This document shows, piece after piece, positions 1 through 8,647 of a stretch of 64,000 bases of DNA (position 1 is its first letter; each line of letters begins with the position of its first letter). The DNA is taken from assembly GCF_902804485.1 (NCBI RefSeq), contig NZ_CADCST010000062.1, positions 1-64,000 on the forward strand, given 5' to 3'. Origin of the DNA: Flavobacterium collinsii. GTDB lineage: Bacteria > Bacteroidota > Bacteroidia > Flavobacteriales > Flavobacteriaceae. A program made the translations under genes and the position numbers. The notes beneath the pieces were generated by a model. That model was not told the origin of the DNA. It saw nothing but the letters and a program-made list of their open reading frames with translations, and searched no databases.

Positions 1-58
1 GACATAGAGTAGTCTTTTTGTGTACGCTTTACATAGCGTATTTCTTGAGGTACTTCCA
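1..58 (-). CDS. IS3-type transposase OrfA, N-terminal 19 codons (partial)
   Basis: ATG at 58-56 opens MEVPQEIRYVKRTQKDYSM on the minus strand before the window edge. The KRTQKDYS stretch resembles the start of IS3-family OrfA helix-turn-helix proteins, which typically continue with a FKL..V segment. It lies about 40 nt inside the putative IS terminus, as expected. Too short for a firm family call. Confidence 0.5.
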
Positions 59-98
59 TAATGATACTTTTTGTGTATCGCTATTTCAGGACTAGACA
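1..98 (-). mobile_element. IS3-family insertion sequence, 5' end only (runs off window)
   Basis: Read on the minus strand the element would begin at 98 with TGTCTAGTCCTGAAATAGCG, a TG-starting terminus like that of Bacteroidota IS3 elements, and about 40 nt later an ATG opens a transposase-like reading frame that leaves the window. Only the edge is visible, so the second inverted repeat and target duplication cannot be checked. The assignment rests on remembered similarity to Flavobacterium IS3 ends. Confidence 0.55.
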
Positions 99-113
99 TT
101 TTATTAAATAAAG

Positions 114-145
114 AAAGACCTTCAAATTTGAAGGTCTTTTTTTTT
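114..145. terminator. Bidirectional rho-independent terminator
   Basis: AAAGACCTTCAAATTTGAAGGTCTTT forms a perfect palindrome followed by a T-run on the plus strand; the minus-strand continuation is also T-rich. It lies just downstream of the minus-strand ABC genes (stop at 197). Confidence 0.75.
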
Positions 146-196
146 ATCCGGATCTTTGTTAAAGTTTCAGTCTCCTCAATATCTATTGTTTTGGAT

Positions 197-832
197 CTAT
201 TTAAAAAGTAAGGTTTCTTCAATTTTTTCAAATTGATTTTTTTCAAATTCTTCGATCTTCATGTTTTTTACCAAAAAGATTTTACGACAATCTTTGTAAA
301 GAATTTCTAAAATATGTGACGAAATAAAAACGATGCTTGTTTTAGAAAGCTGTCTAATATAATTCATAAGTAAAAAATTAGATTCCAGATCAAGCCCGTT
401 AAACGGTTCGTCCAGTATATAGAAACTATATTCTTTTTGAAAAACTGCATTTAAATACACTTTTTTCTTCATTCCGGTAGAGAACTCTTTTATAAGTTGA
501 TTTTCAGAAACTTCAAATATAGGCTTGATAGCTACTTCTTTGAGATCTAACAAATGAGTATAAAAGTTATAAAACTCTTTGGCGGTGAGTTCGTCATATA
601 CAGGAGGTTCTGTAGGAACCCATCCTGTATCTTGTAAAAGAACGCTGTTGCCATTAATAGAACAATTCCCGTTATATGTAGTTAAACCCAAAATGCATTT
701 AAAGAATGTAGTTTTACCATGACCATTTTTACCAATCACACCATAAATTCCATTTTCTTTAATACTAACATTAACATTCTCTAATATGGTTTTGTCAGAA
801 TACTTTTTTTGGGAAATATTAATTTCTAGCAT
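197..832 (-). CDS. ABC transporter ATP-binding protein
   Basis: ATPase subunit of a small ABC transporter that would power the membrane protein encoded just upstream in the operon. Visible motifs: Walker A GKNGHGKT (residues 34-41), a signature region reading STGMKKK rather than LSGGQ, and Walker B/D-loop YILDEPFNGLD, then an SSH switch-His region. At 211 residues it is a minimal nucleotide-binding domain. The start overlaps the end of the permease gene by 7 nt, indicating translational coupling. The degenerate signature is common in Bacteroidota ABC-2 exporters. Substrate unknown; a role in peptide or antibiotic export would be a guess. Confidence 0.85.
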   Translation of the reverse strand: MLEINISQKKYSDKTILENVNVSIKENGIYGVIGKNGHGKTTFFKCILGLTTYNGNCSINGNSVLLQDTGWVPTEPPVYDELTAKEFYNFYTHLLDLKEVAIKPIFEVSENQLIKEFSTGMKKKVYLNAVFQKEYSFYILDEPFNGLDLESNFLLMNYIRQLSKTSIVFISSHILEILYKDCRKIFLVKNMKIEEFEKNQFEKIEETLLFK

Positions 833-1728
833 ATTTTTAGTTTATTAATGTTTTTAATTGCTTTTCTATACAGGAAAGGAATTAATAGTAAAGGAAGACC
901 GTAAAGTAAAATAGTTAAAGTGATAAAGGCAGTAAATACAATTTGATGGAGATAATCATTACTAAAGTAATTATATTTTAATACAATATTTATTAATGGT
1001 ACAATAAAAATAATAGGAACAAATAGCAATTTATCCCATTGTAAAAAACAACAAACAATTATAATAACGGGACATATTATATAAAAGGTATTAATAAGTG
1101 AATTTTTAAATTGATAAAGTAAATATCTTTCAGAATCAAAAGGATTGCGCTTTATTTCTTCTACCCTTTCCCGTTCAAAAGAAGAAACAGAGGAGATTAC
1201 GATCAGAATAAGAAACACAAAAAAAATAAGATTTTCATTATTGTATTTTATCGATATAAAAGTTAAAGCAATGGATAATGGAATGGTATAAATAAGTTTA
1301 AATTTTCTAAAAGTAACATGGAAGAATATATTAAAAGCATGAAAAGGATATGAAATTACCTTTAGATTTATCTTTGGGAGGTTTATTAAAAAGATCTGGA
1401 ACAATAGAATACCCATAATAAACGCGAGCTCTTTTTTAAAGATTAAAACCAAATAAAAAGGAAAGAAGCAAATTAAATATTCTATAAAAAGTATTGTTTT
1501 GTAGTTTTTTTTAAGTCTTAAAAGCTCGATGTCAGATCTCTGGATATGATATATTACAATTTCAAGAAAAGGAATAAAAATATATTTATTTAAGGAATTA
1601 TAGTTCTTATAAAATAAAAATGCAACGGCAAAGTGAAATAATATTATTAAAAAAATAGCTAAGTTATCATCTTTAGAAACTAATTTTCTAAAACGGACAA
1701 GGAACAAATAATGTAAGATTGTTTTCAA
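826..1728 (-). CDS. ABC-2-like membrane permease partner (hypothetical)
   Basis: A 300-residue, very hydrophobic protein with roughly eight to ten predicted membrane segments, rich in Ile, Phe and Leu and with no recognisable soluble domain. It is the likely membrane component of the ABC transporter whose ATPase follows with a 7-nt overlap. No ATG lies near the start; the frame opens with TTG at 1728 (TTG AAA ACA ATC), the only plausible initiation codon before an in-frame upstream stop. Base composition is especially AT-rich. Family not identified. Confidence 0.7.
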   Translation of the reverse strand: MKTILHYLFLVRFRKLVSKDDNLAIFLIILFHFAVAFLFYKNYNSLNKYIFIPFLEIVIYHIQRSDIELLRLKKNYKTILFIEYLICFFPFYLVLIFKKELAFIMGILLFQIFLINLPKINLKVISYPFHAFNIFFHVTFRKFKLIYTIPLSIALTFISIKYNNENLIFFVFLILIVISSVSSFERERVEEIKRNPFDSERYLLYQFKNSLINTFYIICPVIIIVCCFLQWDKLLFVPIIFIVPLINIVLKYNYFSNDYLHQIVFTAFITLTILLYGLPLLLIPFLYRKAIKNINKLKIC

Positions 1729-1908
1729 TTTCTGAGATGTATATTGTATTTAACTCAACTAAACCATGGTTTTCAAAATTAACTAATTCTTACGCCATAA
1801 TCCTCAATTTTAAAAGGTTATTAAAAACAGCAACAAAATCATTTTCTTCTCGATAACTTTTTTGTTTAGTATAAATAATAACAGATTATGAAAATATGGA
1901 TAAAATTG

Positions 1909-1916
1909 TACTTTTG
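1909..1916 (+). promoter_or_regulatory. Bacteroidota -7 box TACTTTTG
   Basis: Matches the TAnnTTTG consensus of the Bacteroidota primary sigma factor and sits about 38 nt upstream of the ATG at 1954. The -33 TTTG element is poor. Confidence 0.45.
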
Positions 1917-1953
1917 AATTTAAAAAAAGATCAGAGTACTTAAATATAAAATA

Positions 1954-2970
1954 ATGGAAACTCAGTTTAAAAAAATCAAGATTACAATTGGAGTTGGTCT
2001 GTTTGCTTTTACCATGCAATCTCAGCAAATAGGAAATGGATTAGCAACTGGAGTTGGGGATTTTACAGTACCTCTTCTTTCAGGAACTTATTGCGCACTG
2101 AATCCAACAGGAACATTACCTGAAAATGATTGGCAACATTTATTTGTAGTCAGACACCCAAACCTTAACAATAACTATCAATTACAGATAGCTTCAATTA
2201 TATCTGAAAATGATAAATTATATTTCAGGAAGTTAGCAGCCGGAGATGCAACTGCAGTCAATCCAAAGTGGCATGAATTAGCAACCAGGGGGAAAAATAA
2301 TTTTATAGGAGATCAAACAATTACTGGAAATGTTGGAATAGGAACTCCAAATCCGAGTGAAAAACTCGAAATTTATAACTCAGATACAACACCGGCTGTA
2401 GTTTCCCTAAAAAGCAAAAGAAATGATTTGTCGTTTGTTGATGTAGGTAGAATAAGTGCCAAACAGGAATCTGTAGAGATAGCAAGAATTGGAATGCCCA
2501 GAGCTGGAGGAACATATATGGGATATTTGACCTTTTGGACAAAAGCAGATAATAATGGCGATTTAACTGAAAAAGTTAGAATTGCTGAAAATGGTAATGT
2601 CGGTATAGGAACTCAGAGACCAACTTCAAAATTAACTGTAGCAGGTGATATTAATTCAAGAGAAGTTAGAGTTAGTGTAGATGCCGGTGCTGATTTTGTT
2701 TTTGAGAAAGACTATAATTTACCATCGTTAGAATTTGTGGATAATTATATTAAAGAAAACAAACATTTACCTCAAATTGCTTCAGCTATAGAAATGCAAA
2801 ATAATGGTATTAATTTATCGGAAATGAATATAAAACTTTTACAAAAAATAGAAGAGTTAACTCTTTATACGATTGAGCAGAATACAAAAATTAATGAGCT
2901 TCAAAAAGAAAACAAAAGGTTCTCTGATATTGAAAAAAGACTGGAACAGCTAGAAAAAGTAAGGAAATAA
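1954..2970 (+). CDS. Exported tail-fibre-like surface protein
   Basis: A 338-residue protein with an N-terminal signal sequence (about residues 8-24, ending near MQSQQ). Two NVGIGT motifs followed by P.sKL.v segments (about residues 127-139 and 215-229) mark the beta-structured repeats common in Bacteroidota surface and tail-fibre-like proteins. The C-terminal part (about 240-338) has the DFVFEKDYNLPSLEFV and YIKENKHLPQI motifs followed by a long coiled coil, the usual ending of this family, where it acts as a trimerisation region similar to intramolecular-chaperone tails. Function is unknown; surface adhesion is plausible. The gene stands alone with its own promoter and a shared terminator. 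Confidence 0.75.
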   Translation: METQFKKIKITIGVGLFAFTMQSQQIGNGLATGVGDFTVPLLSGTYCALNPTGTLPENDWQHLFVVRHPNLNNNYQLQIASIISENDKLYFRKLAAGDATAVNPKWHELATRGKNNFIGDQTITGNVGIGTPNPSEKLEIYNSDTTPAVVSLKSKRNDLSFVDVGRISAKQESVEIARIGMPRAGGTYMGYLTFWTKADNNGDLTEKVRIAENGNVGIGTQRPTSKLTVAGDINSREVRVSVDAGADFVFEKDYNLPSLEFVDNYIKENKHLPQIASAIEMQNNGINLSEMNIKLLQKIEELTLYTIEQNTKINELQKENKRFSDIEKRLEQLEKVRK

Positions 2971-2979
2971 AAAAGTAAT

Positions 2980-3014
2980 AATCTTTGTCAAAGTTTTAAA
3001 CTTTGACAAAGATT
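2980..3014. terminator. Bidirectional terminator between convergent genes
   Basis: A nearly perfect 17-bp inverted repeat (AATCTTTGTCAAAGTTT and its complement, one-base centre) lies between the plus-strand surface-protein gene and the minus-strand dusB gene. Confidence 0.7.
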
Positions 3015-3027
3015 AATTTATAAGTAT

Positions 3028-4020
3028 TTAAACGAACTCATACCCGGCATAAACCTGTTCGATTTCTTTCATAATGGCGAAAAGATTTTCAGGTTCGTCT
3101 GTGGTAACCAGTTTTTGTTTGTATTCTTTAAACGAATGGATTCCTTTGAAATAATTGGTATAATGACGGCGCATTTCTACAATTCCCAAACGCTCACCTT
3201 TCCATTCCATTGACCACATTAAATGGTTTCTGGCGGCTTCAACGCGATCAATAACGGTTGGAGCAGGTAAGTGCTCACCGGTATTAAAATAGTGTTTTAT
3301 TTCGTTAAAAATCCATGGATAACCAATCGCGGCACGACCAATCATGATTCCGTCGATACCGTATTCATTTTTATATTTTAGGGCTTTTTCAGGACTGTCG
3401 ATGTCTCCATTTCCAAAAATAGGCATGGTGATTCTCGGGTTGTTTTTTACACGTGCAATGTGCGACCAATCGGCGTGGCCTTTGTACATCTGCGCACGGG
3501 TTCTGGCGTGAATTGTTAAAGCCTGAACACCAATATCCTGAAGTCTTTCGGCAACTTCATCAATGTTGATAGAGCTTTCATCCCAGCCCAAACGTGTTTT
3601 CACAGTCACAGGCAAATCAGTACTTCTGATAACCGCTTTTGTTAAACGGATCATCAAATCTACATCTTTCAAAACTCCAGCTCCTGCACCTTTACAAACT
3701 ACTTTTTTTACTGGACATCCAAAGTTAATATCAACCAAATCCGGTTTAACAGTAGAAACAATTTTAGACGAAAGCGCCATTGCTTCTTCATCACCCCCAA
3801 AAATCTGAATTCCAACCGGACGTTCGTAATCAAAAATATCCAGCTTCATTCGACTTTTGATAGCATCACGAATTAATCCTTCCGATGAAATAAATTCAGA
3901 ATACATTAAGTCAGCGCCATGCGTTTTACACAATCTGCGAAACGGCGGATCGCTCACATCTTCCATCGGTGCGAGTAATAAAGGAAATTCGGGTAATTCT
4001 ATGTTGCCAATCTTGACCAT
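3028..4020 (-). CDS. dusB: tRNA-dihydrouridine synthase
   Basis: FMN-dependent enzyme reducing specific uridines in tRNA to dihydrouridine. The TIM-barrel motifs are clear: LAPMEDVSDPPFRRLC near the N-terminus, DINFGCPVKKVVCKGAGAG carrying the catalytic-loop Cys, TVKTRLGW, TIHARTRAQMYKGHADW, GNGDI and GIMIGRAAIG. Length of about 330 residues is normal. The reading frame extends to a TTG at 4038, but ATG at 4020 starts MVKIGNIELP and a TAATTTTG -7 box lies about 16 nt upstream, so 4020 is preferred. It is monocistronic and separates the surface protein from the pigment locus. Assignment to the DusB subgroup is by overall resemblance. Confidence 0.93.
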   Translation of the reverse strand: MVKIGNIELPEFPLLLAPMEDVSDPPFRRLCKTHGADLMYSEFISSEGLIRDAIKSRMKLDIFDYERPVGIQIFGGDEEAMALSSKIVSTVKPDLVDINFGCPVKKVVCKGAGAGVLKDVDLMIRLTKAVIRSTDLPVTVKTRLGWDESSINIDEVAERLQDIGVQALTIHARTRAQMYKGHADWSHIARVKNNPRITMPIFGNGDIDSPEKALKYKNEYGIDGIMIGRAAIGYPWIFNEIKHYFNTGEHLPAPTVIDRVEAARNHLMWSMEWKGERLGIVEMRRHYTNYFKGIHSFKEYKQKLVTTDEPENLFAIMKEIEQVYAGYEFV

Positions 4021-4035
4021 CTTCAATATTTTTTG

Positions 4036-4043
4036 CAAAATTA
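4036..4043 (-). promoter_or_regulatory. -7 promoter box of dusB (TAATTTTG)
   Basis: TAnnTTTG match on the minus strand, predicting a leader of roughly 10 nt before the ATG at 4020. It overlaps the alternative TTG start at 4038, which argues against that start. Confidence 0.5.
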
Positions 4044-4066
4044 CAACATTTAGTTCAATTTAAAAG

Positions 4067-4163
4067 ATTCTAAGTCTCTAAGATGCTAAGGTTCTGAGTT
4101 TTCATTCTTATTTAATAGTAAAAGAAAAACTTAGAACCTTAGAATCTCAGTACCTTAGCACCT
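4067..4163. repeat. Imperfect long inverted repeat, possible operon-end hairpin
   Basis: Arms of about 35-38 nt (built from CTAAG/CTTAG words such as TCTAAGTCTCTAAGATGCTAA and its near complement) face each other across about 20 nt. It fills the gap between the last gene of the pigment array and dusB, so it may end pigment transcription. Confidence 0.55.
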
Positions 4164-5459
4164 TTAAACAGTAACTCTGTAATCAAAAAAACGAATAGGT
4201 TTTCGGCTCATCGGATTAAAAACTAAGGGATTCAAAGCTTCTTTTGCGGCGAACTCAATCTTTGGTGTTACTCTTAATTTGGCTCTGAAGTGATCTTTTA
4301 TTTCCTGTAAAAATTCCGGACTTTGATTTTTTACAGCTATTTTTATCAGGATTTCATCGGTTCCTAAATCGTTGGTAGAGATTTCGATAATATGGTTCTC
4401 GATATTATCAAAACCACTCAAAACATCATTCATCGCTGGCGGGTAAAGTGTTGTGCCCTTGTATTTGATCATTTGTTTTTTACGGCCAACGACAGGACCA
4501 ACACGCAACGTATTTCTTCCGCAGGCACAAGGGCCGTTGTGGAGTTGTACAATGTCTCCGGTTTTGAAACGCAGTAAAGGCATGGCTTCAATACCTAAGG
4601 TGGTAAAAGTCAATTCGCCAATTTCACCTTCTTTTACAGGAATATTATTTTCATCTAAGACTTCAACAATGATCAGTTCGGGATGGTGATGACCACCAAC
4701 GCCGTGTTCACATTCAGTAAAAGCAGTACTCATTTCTGTGGAAGCGTAAGTCGAGAACAACTTAATATTCCATTTTTCAGTGATTTTGTTAGACAAAGTA
4801 TTCATGGAAAAATCCTGATTTCGCAAAGATTCTCCAATACAAATTGCTCCTTTTATACTGGAGTTGTTGTAGTCAATTCCGTGTGCTTCGGCATATTCAA
4901 TTAACTTTAGTAAAAAGGAAGGAACAGTAATCAGGTAAGACGGTTTGTATTTTAAAATAGAATCCCATTGCAGTTCCGGAATTCCAGCACCAACCCGAAT
5001 GACCCCTACTTTTAGTTTTCGCAATCCCAGAAAATAAGCCAGTCCGGCCATAAACTTTCGGTCAATTGTAGTCATCAGTTGTACGACATCACCTTCGGCA
5101 ATTCCGGCACAGGCAAACGAAATGGCTTCGTTATAAGCCAGACGATCGAGATCAGAATCGGTTAAACCAAAAGTAACAGGGTCGCCTAAAGTTCCGGAAG
5201 TAGAGGCATAATCAATAATTTGATGCTGCGGTACACATAAAAAATCATCGTTGTATTCTTGTAAATCCTCTTTTGTTGTTACGGGTAAATGCTGTAAATC
5301 TTCAAGTGTTTTAATCTTCGATAGATCAACATTTTGTCCGGCAAAAAGACGTTTGTAAAAAGGAGAGTTTTGACTGATATAGTGTAATAGTTCCGCTAAT
5401 TTTTGCTCTTGAAAAATTTTAATTTCTTCTAAAGAATTTTTTTCTATTAATGGAATCAT
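4164..5459 (-). CDS. PaaK/CapK-like adenylating ligase (aryl starter activation)
   Basis: Adenylate-forming enzyme of the phenylacetate-CoA ligase type, 431 residues. Motifs: ATP loop ASTSGTLGDP (85-94), the STE motif in YASTEMSTAF, FKTGD, and GRKKQMIKYKG near the lid. In aryl-polyene pathways a ligase loads the aromatic starter acid onto an ACP; here the expected substrate is 4-coumarate made by the ammonia-lyase at the opposite end of the array. This is the last gene, and its ATG overlaps the preceding stop by 4 nt. Transfer to ACP rather than CoA is inferred from family context; activation of the finished polyene acid is an alternative. Confidence 0.82.
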   Translation of the reverse strand: MIPLIEKNSLEEIKIFQEQKLAELLHYISQNSPFYKRLFAGQNVDLSKIKTLEDLQHLPVTTKEDLQEYNDDFLCVPQHQIIDYASTSGTLGDPVTFGLTDSDLDRLAYNEAISFACAGIAEGDVVQLMTTIDRKFMAGLAYFLGLRKLKVGVIRVGAGIPELQWDSILKYKPSYLITVPSFLLKLIEYAEAHGIDYNNSSIKGAICIGESLRNQDFSMNTLSNKITEKWNIKLFSTYASTEMSTAFTECEHGVGGHHHPELIIVEVLDENNIPVKEGEIGELTFTTLGIEAMPLLRFKTGDIVQLHNGPCACGRNTLRVGPVVGRKKQMIKYKGTTLYPPAMNDVLSGFDNIENHIIEISTNDLGTDEILIKIAVKNQSPEFLQEIKDHFRAKLRVTPKIEFAAKEALNPLVFNPMSRKPIRFFDYRVTV

Positions 5460-7123
5460 TGTAATTTTCTTTTGATTTTTTTTAAATATTTTTCAATCGC
5501 TGTTTTGTCAGGAACAGTTGTAATTTCTTTGGTTAAAGCTTTTTCAAAATTGGACTGAGAAAGCCGGTACTCTTTTTTTTGATAAAAGTACAACCCTGCT
5601 TTGTAATACACAACCCAATAATCAGGGTTTAGCGATTGGTAATTGCGGATAAGCTCGGGGTTTATCGTTTCTTTGTTTTTCAGATACAAATCGATCTTGT
5701 GATCTTCAGTTCTAAATTTCCTGTAATTTTTATAGGAAACGGTTTCTAAAAAAGGATCTTTCGGAATGTCTAAATTTATTTGCTGAAACGAAACAATTGA
5801 ATCTGTTTTTCTTTCTTTAAAAACGGTATCCAGATTATAGCAGACAAATTCGCCCAATTGGTATGGATTGGCGGATACCCAAACCTCTTTTGTTGCAGGT
5901 TTAAAGATAACACCGTGATGAGCCATCAACTGGTTCAATGCTTTTTCATTTCCATAACCCAGACTAATATTGTTTAAACCCTCTTTATTTCGAAGAATTT
6001 CAGAGGCAATTTTAGGGTTGATTTTTGGAATTTCAGAAAATAGTTCTTTCATTTTCTCGAGACGATATTCGGAATGACTATTGGCAATCTGGAATTGGTT
6101 GCGTTTCTCCTTTTTTAAGTCCTCTCCCTGAAAATGATTAGAGCAGAGCAATTGATCGCTGTTTGGAATGTCGTAAACGTCCATTTTTTTGGGTGTGACT
6201 TCAATTAAAACGGCTCTGTTATCCTCTGCACTTCCCACCATTATGGATTCTGATACAAAAACGGCTCTTTTTTTGGCAATGATAATTGCTTCATTTATAT
6301 TTTTGGCATGTTGTAATATTTCACGAGTAAGAATCGAAATGGGTGTTTTGGCGATCAGCGGAATTTTAGACTTTCCGGCATTAATGGTAACGGTTAGTCC
6401 CTTTTCATTCATTCCGGAAACGGCACCAATCATTCCGGGCCAGGTAATCATCATAAATTTGTGACCTTCTTTTGGATTGATAAACGCTACGATTTTGTTT
6501 TCTGCGAAAGCATCATTGACATAAAAATCAAAGTTGCGTCCCAGGATTAAGTTTCCGTCTTCCGACTTCTTTCCCCAGGCAGCAAAAGAAGAACAGCCTA
6601 CCAAAGCCAGATCCTGTAAAGCATGACCAATATCGTGTGCGGCATGTAGGTATAAACTGCGTTGGTACTGAGGTGCTATATTATCAAAAGTCCGTGAGGT
6701 ATATTGTGAAACGCCAAAAATCTCGGTTTGATATTCGTCAGGAACATTTGAATATAGTTTTCGATTGTACCATTTGAGAAAATGGCGAAGGAGTTTTTGC
6801 TGAAATTTTGAAGGAACAATATCCTGTATTTTAGAGAAGAAAATATGCTCCTGCTTTTTTAAAAGAGAATCTGACAAAGCACCGGTATTGAGTCCTATTT
6901 CCAGAGGATCACCTTCGGCATACAATTCCCAGAGGCCTTGTTTGTTTTTTAAAAGCGAATTTTTTCCGGAAACAAACACGCTGTCTGATATTTTGTTTAC
7001 TTGAGGTTTTGTTGCGTTATAATGAGTAAGATCAGGTTGGTGACGCATGGATTTTGATGTTCCGCAAGATGCTAACATCGTTAAAAAACCGATAATGAAA
7101 AAGAGTATAATTCGGTTTTTCAT
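5456..7123 (-). CDS. C45-type Ntn hydrolase/acyltransferase lipoprotein
   Basis: A 555-residue lipoprotein: signal peptide with lipobox LASC (Cys20), then a domain like the acyl-CoA:6-aminopenicillanate acyltransferase/peptidase C45 family. The likely autocatalytic nucleophile is Cys177 in VGCSSFAAWG, followed by GRNFDF and MNEKGLTVTIN, typical of the fold. A C-terminal helical stretch of about 80 residues contains a TPR-like segment. Such proteins are regular members of Flavobacterium flexirubin loci. Family chemistry is amide hydrolysis or acyl transfer, so a role in forming or editing the ester between polyene acid and dialkylresorcinol at the membrane is an attractive inference. Overlaps the next gene by 4 nt. 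Confidence 0.78.
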   Translation of the reverse strand: MKNRIILFFIIGFLTMLASCGTSKSMRHQPDLTHYNATKPQVNKISDSVFVSGKNSLLKNKQGLWELYAEGDPLEIGLNTGALSDSLLKKQEHIFFSKIQDIVPSKFQQKLLRHFLKWYNRKLYSNVPDEYQTEIFGVSQYTSRTFDNIAPQYQRSLYLHAAHDIGHALQDLALVGCSSFAAWGKKSEDGNLILGRNFDFYVNDAFAENKIVAFINPKEGHKFMMITWPGMIGAVSGMNEKGLTVTINAGKSKIPLIAKTPISILTREILQHAKNINEAIIIAKKRAVFVSESIMVGSAEDNRAVLIEVTPKKMDVYDIPNSDQLLCSNHFQGEDLKKEKRNQFQIANSHSEYRLEKMKELFSEIPKINPKIASEILRNKEGLNNISLGYGNEKALNQLMAHHGVIFKPATKEVWVSANPYQLGEFVCYNLDTVFKERKTDSIVSFQQINLDIPKDPFLETVSYKNYRKFRTEDHKIDLYLKNKETINPELIRNYQSLNPDYWVVYYKAGLYFYQKKEYRLSQSNFEKALTKEITTVPDKTAIEKYLKKIKRKLQ

Positions 7124-7129
7124 AGCTTT

Positions 7130-8647
7130 TTATTCAGAAGCCTGATTGATTTTGGTTACTAAATATTCTTTTCCAACAATTTCAGAGCAGGTTACCACAG
7201 CGCCAATGGTGACTCCCAAAACACCGTGCATGTTAATACTTTGGCCTGTAAGATATAAATTATTCAGTTTGGTTTTTGACGGAATTAGCGTTTTCATCGG
7301 ATTATTGGAATCTTTAACATATCCGTACATATTACCGCTGTCACCTCCAATATAATCCCTATAGGAAAGAGGTGTCGAGGTATGAATCGATTGAATACAG
7401 TCTTTAATACCCGGAAATTTCAGTTCGATCTCTTCTAAAAATTTCGCTGCCTTTCTGGATTTAAATTCTTCATAACTTTCTCCACGGTCATTTTCTTCAA
7501 TGGTAGTATTAAAAGTATCGCTCCACGGAAGTACATCATCGTATTTCATATAAGTAATAAAAGTCATTCCTTCGGCCCATTCTTCCTGCTTTTTTGAGAC
7601 ATTCATGGAAGCCATAAAAGCTTTTGGCCAGGAAGCATCGTCATAATCATGAGAGGTCCAGACTTCGCTGCTTTTCTTAAAATGATAATGGTTGTGATTG
7701 ATGTATTTAAAAGTTTCCGGTTTAAAAACAATATACAGACTAAAAGCCGAAATGACACCTTCAAGACTTTGGATTCTACTGTAAAATGATTTTCGGAAGT
7801 GTTCTTCACCAGTCATTTTCAAGGTCGTTTTGGGTTCAATGTTGGAAATAAAATACGAGCCGGAAACACGGGTTCCGTCTTTCATGTCTACCGAAGTTAC
7901 TTTTTTGTCTTCGACATTAAAACGAGTAACTTCTTTGTATTTGTAAAATTCGCCACCGTATTTTTTGAGCTGTTTTAAAAGTTGTTTTGTAATCTGACTT
8001 CCGCCGTTAATGCATCGCCATGAACTTTGTATATAAGAATTTACAGAAAGAGCATGAACATAAAATGGTGATTTATCGGCAATTCCGGCATACAAAAAGT
8101 TAGAACCGGCGAGAACTGCTTTTAGCTTTTCATTTTGGGTGCATTCTTCAATCGTTTGTTTGGCATTTAAGCCTAAAATTTCATTGTCGTATTTACCTTC
8201 CCATTCTAAATTGTAGAGCGGAAAAGATTCGCAAATTGCTTTTATTCTTTTGCAGTATTCCTCAATATTGGTTTTTTCCTCGGGAAAAAATTGTAGGAGT
8301 TGAGCCGTAAAATTGGCATAACCCTGTGCATGAGGATATTCATTTTGATCGTCTTCAAAAGAAATAATATCAAAACCATCATCGTCTAATTTTTTAAGAT
8401 TTAGATGGTCCATAATTCCCAAATACTTAAAATATTTGTAGAGATTTTGCCCTTCACCTAAACCTCCGATATAGTGAATTCCGGTATCAAAAATGGTTCT
8501 GTCGCGCACAAAAGTCTGGAGATTTCCACCGTATTGATTGTTTTTTTCGAGCACACAAACGCTATAACCTTCTTTGGCTAGAATAATCGAAGAGACCAAT
8601 CCGCCAAGTCCGCTGCCAACAATTACAACATCGTATTGCTCTTTCAT
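7130..8647 (-). CDS. Phytoene-desaturase-like FAD oxidoreductase
   Basis: A 505-residue CrtI/phytoene dehydrogenase-family flavoprotein. The dinucleotide motif GSGLGGL (11-17) with following VCVLEKN and GGNLQTF is clear; near the C-terminus LYLTGQSINMHGVLGVTIGA resembles the second FAD-binding motif of the family. In a pigment locus it may desaturate, isomerise or otherwise oxidise the polyene or the dialkylresorcinol precursor; carotenoid synthesis is less likely because no phytoene synthase is present. The start overlaps the stop of the MMPL gene by 4 nt, so the two are translationally coupled. Substrate is not deducible from sequence. Confidence 0.83.
   Translation of the reverse strand: MKEQYDVVIVGSGLGGLVSSIILAKEGYSVCVLEKNNQYGGNLQTFVRDRTIFDTGIHYIGGLGEGQNLYKYFKYLGIMDHLNLKKLDDDGFDIISFEDDQNEYPHAQGYANFTAQLLQFFPEEKTNIEEYCKRIKAICESFPLYNLEWEGKYDNEILGLNAKQTIEECTQNEKLKAVLAGSNFLYAGIADKSPFYVHALSVNSYIQSSWRCINGGSQITKQLLKQLKKYGGEFYKYKEVTRFNVEDKKVTSVDMKDGTRVSGSYFISNIEPKTTLKMTGEEHFRKSFYSRIQSLEGVISAFSLYIVFKPETFKYINHNHYHFKKSSEVWTSHDYDDASWPKAFMASMNVSKKQEEWAEGMTFITYMKYDDVLPWSDTFNTTIEENDRGESYEEFKSRKAAKFLEEIELKFPGIKDCIQSIHTSTPLSYRDYIGGDSGNMYGYVKDSNNPMKTLIPSKTKLNNLYLTGQSINMHGVLGVTIGAVVTCSEIVGKEYLVTKINQASE

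Noticed and set aside
4038..4038. Longer dusB start at 4038
   Set aside because: The codon is TTG and it lies inside the predicted -7 box; ATG at 4020 gives the normal family start.
7130..8647. Carotenoid biosynthesis
   Set aside because: The CrtI-like protein is alone; no phytoene synthase or cyclase genes are in the window, while flexirubin genes surround it.
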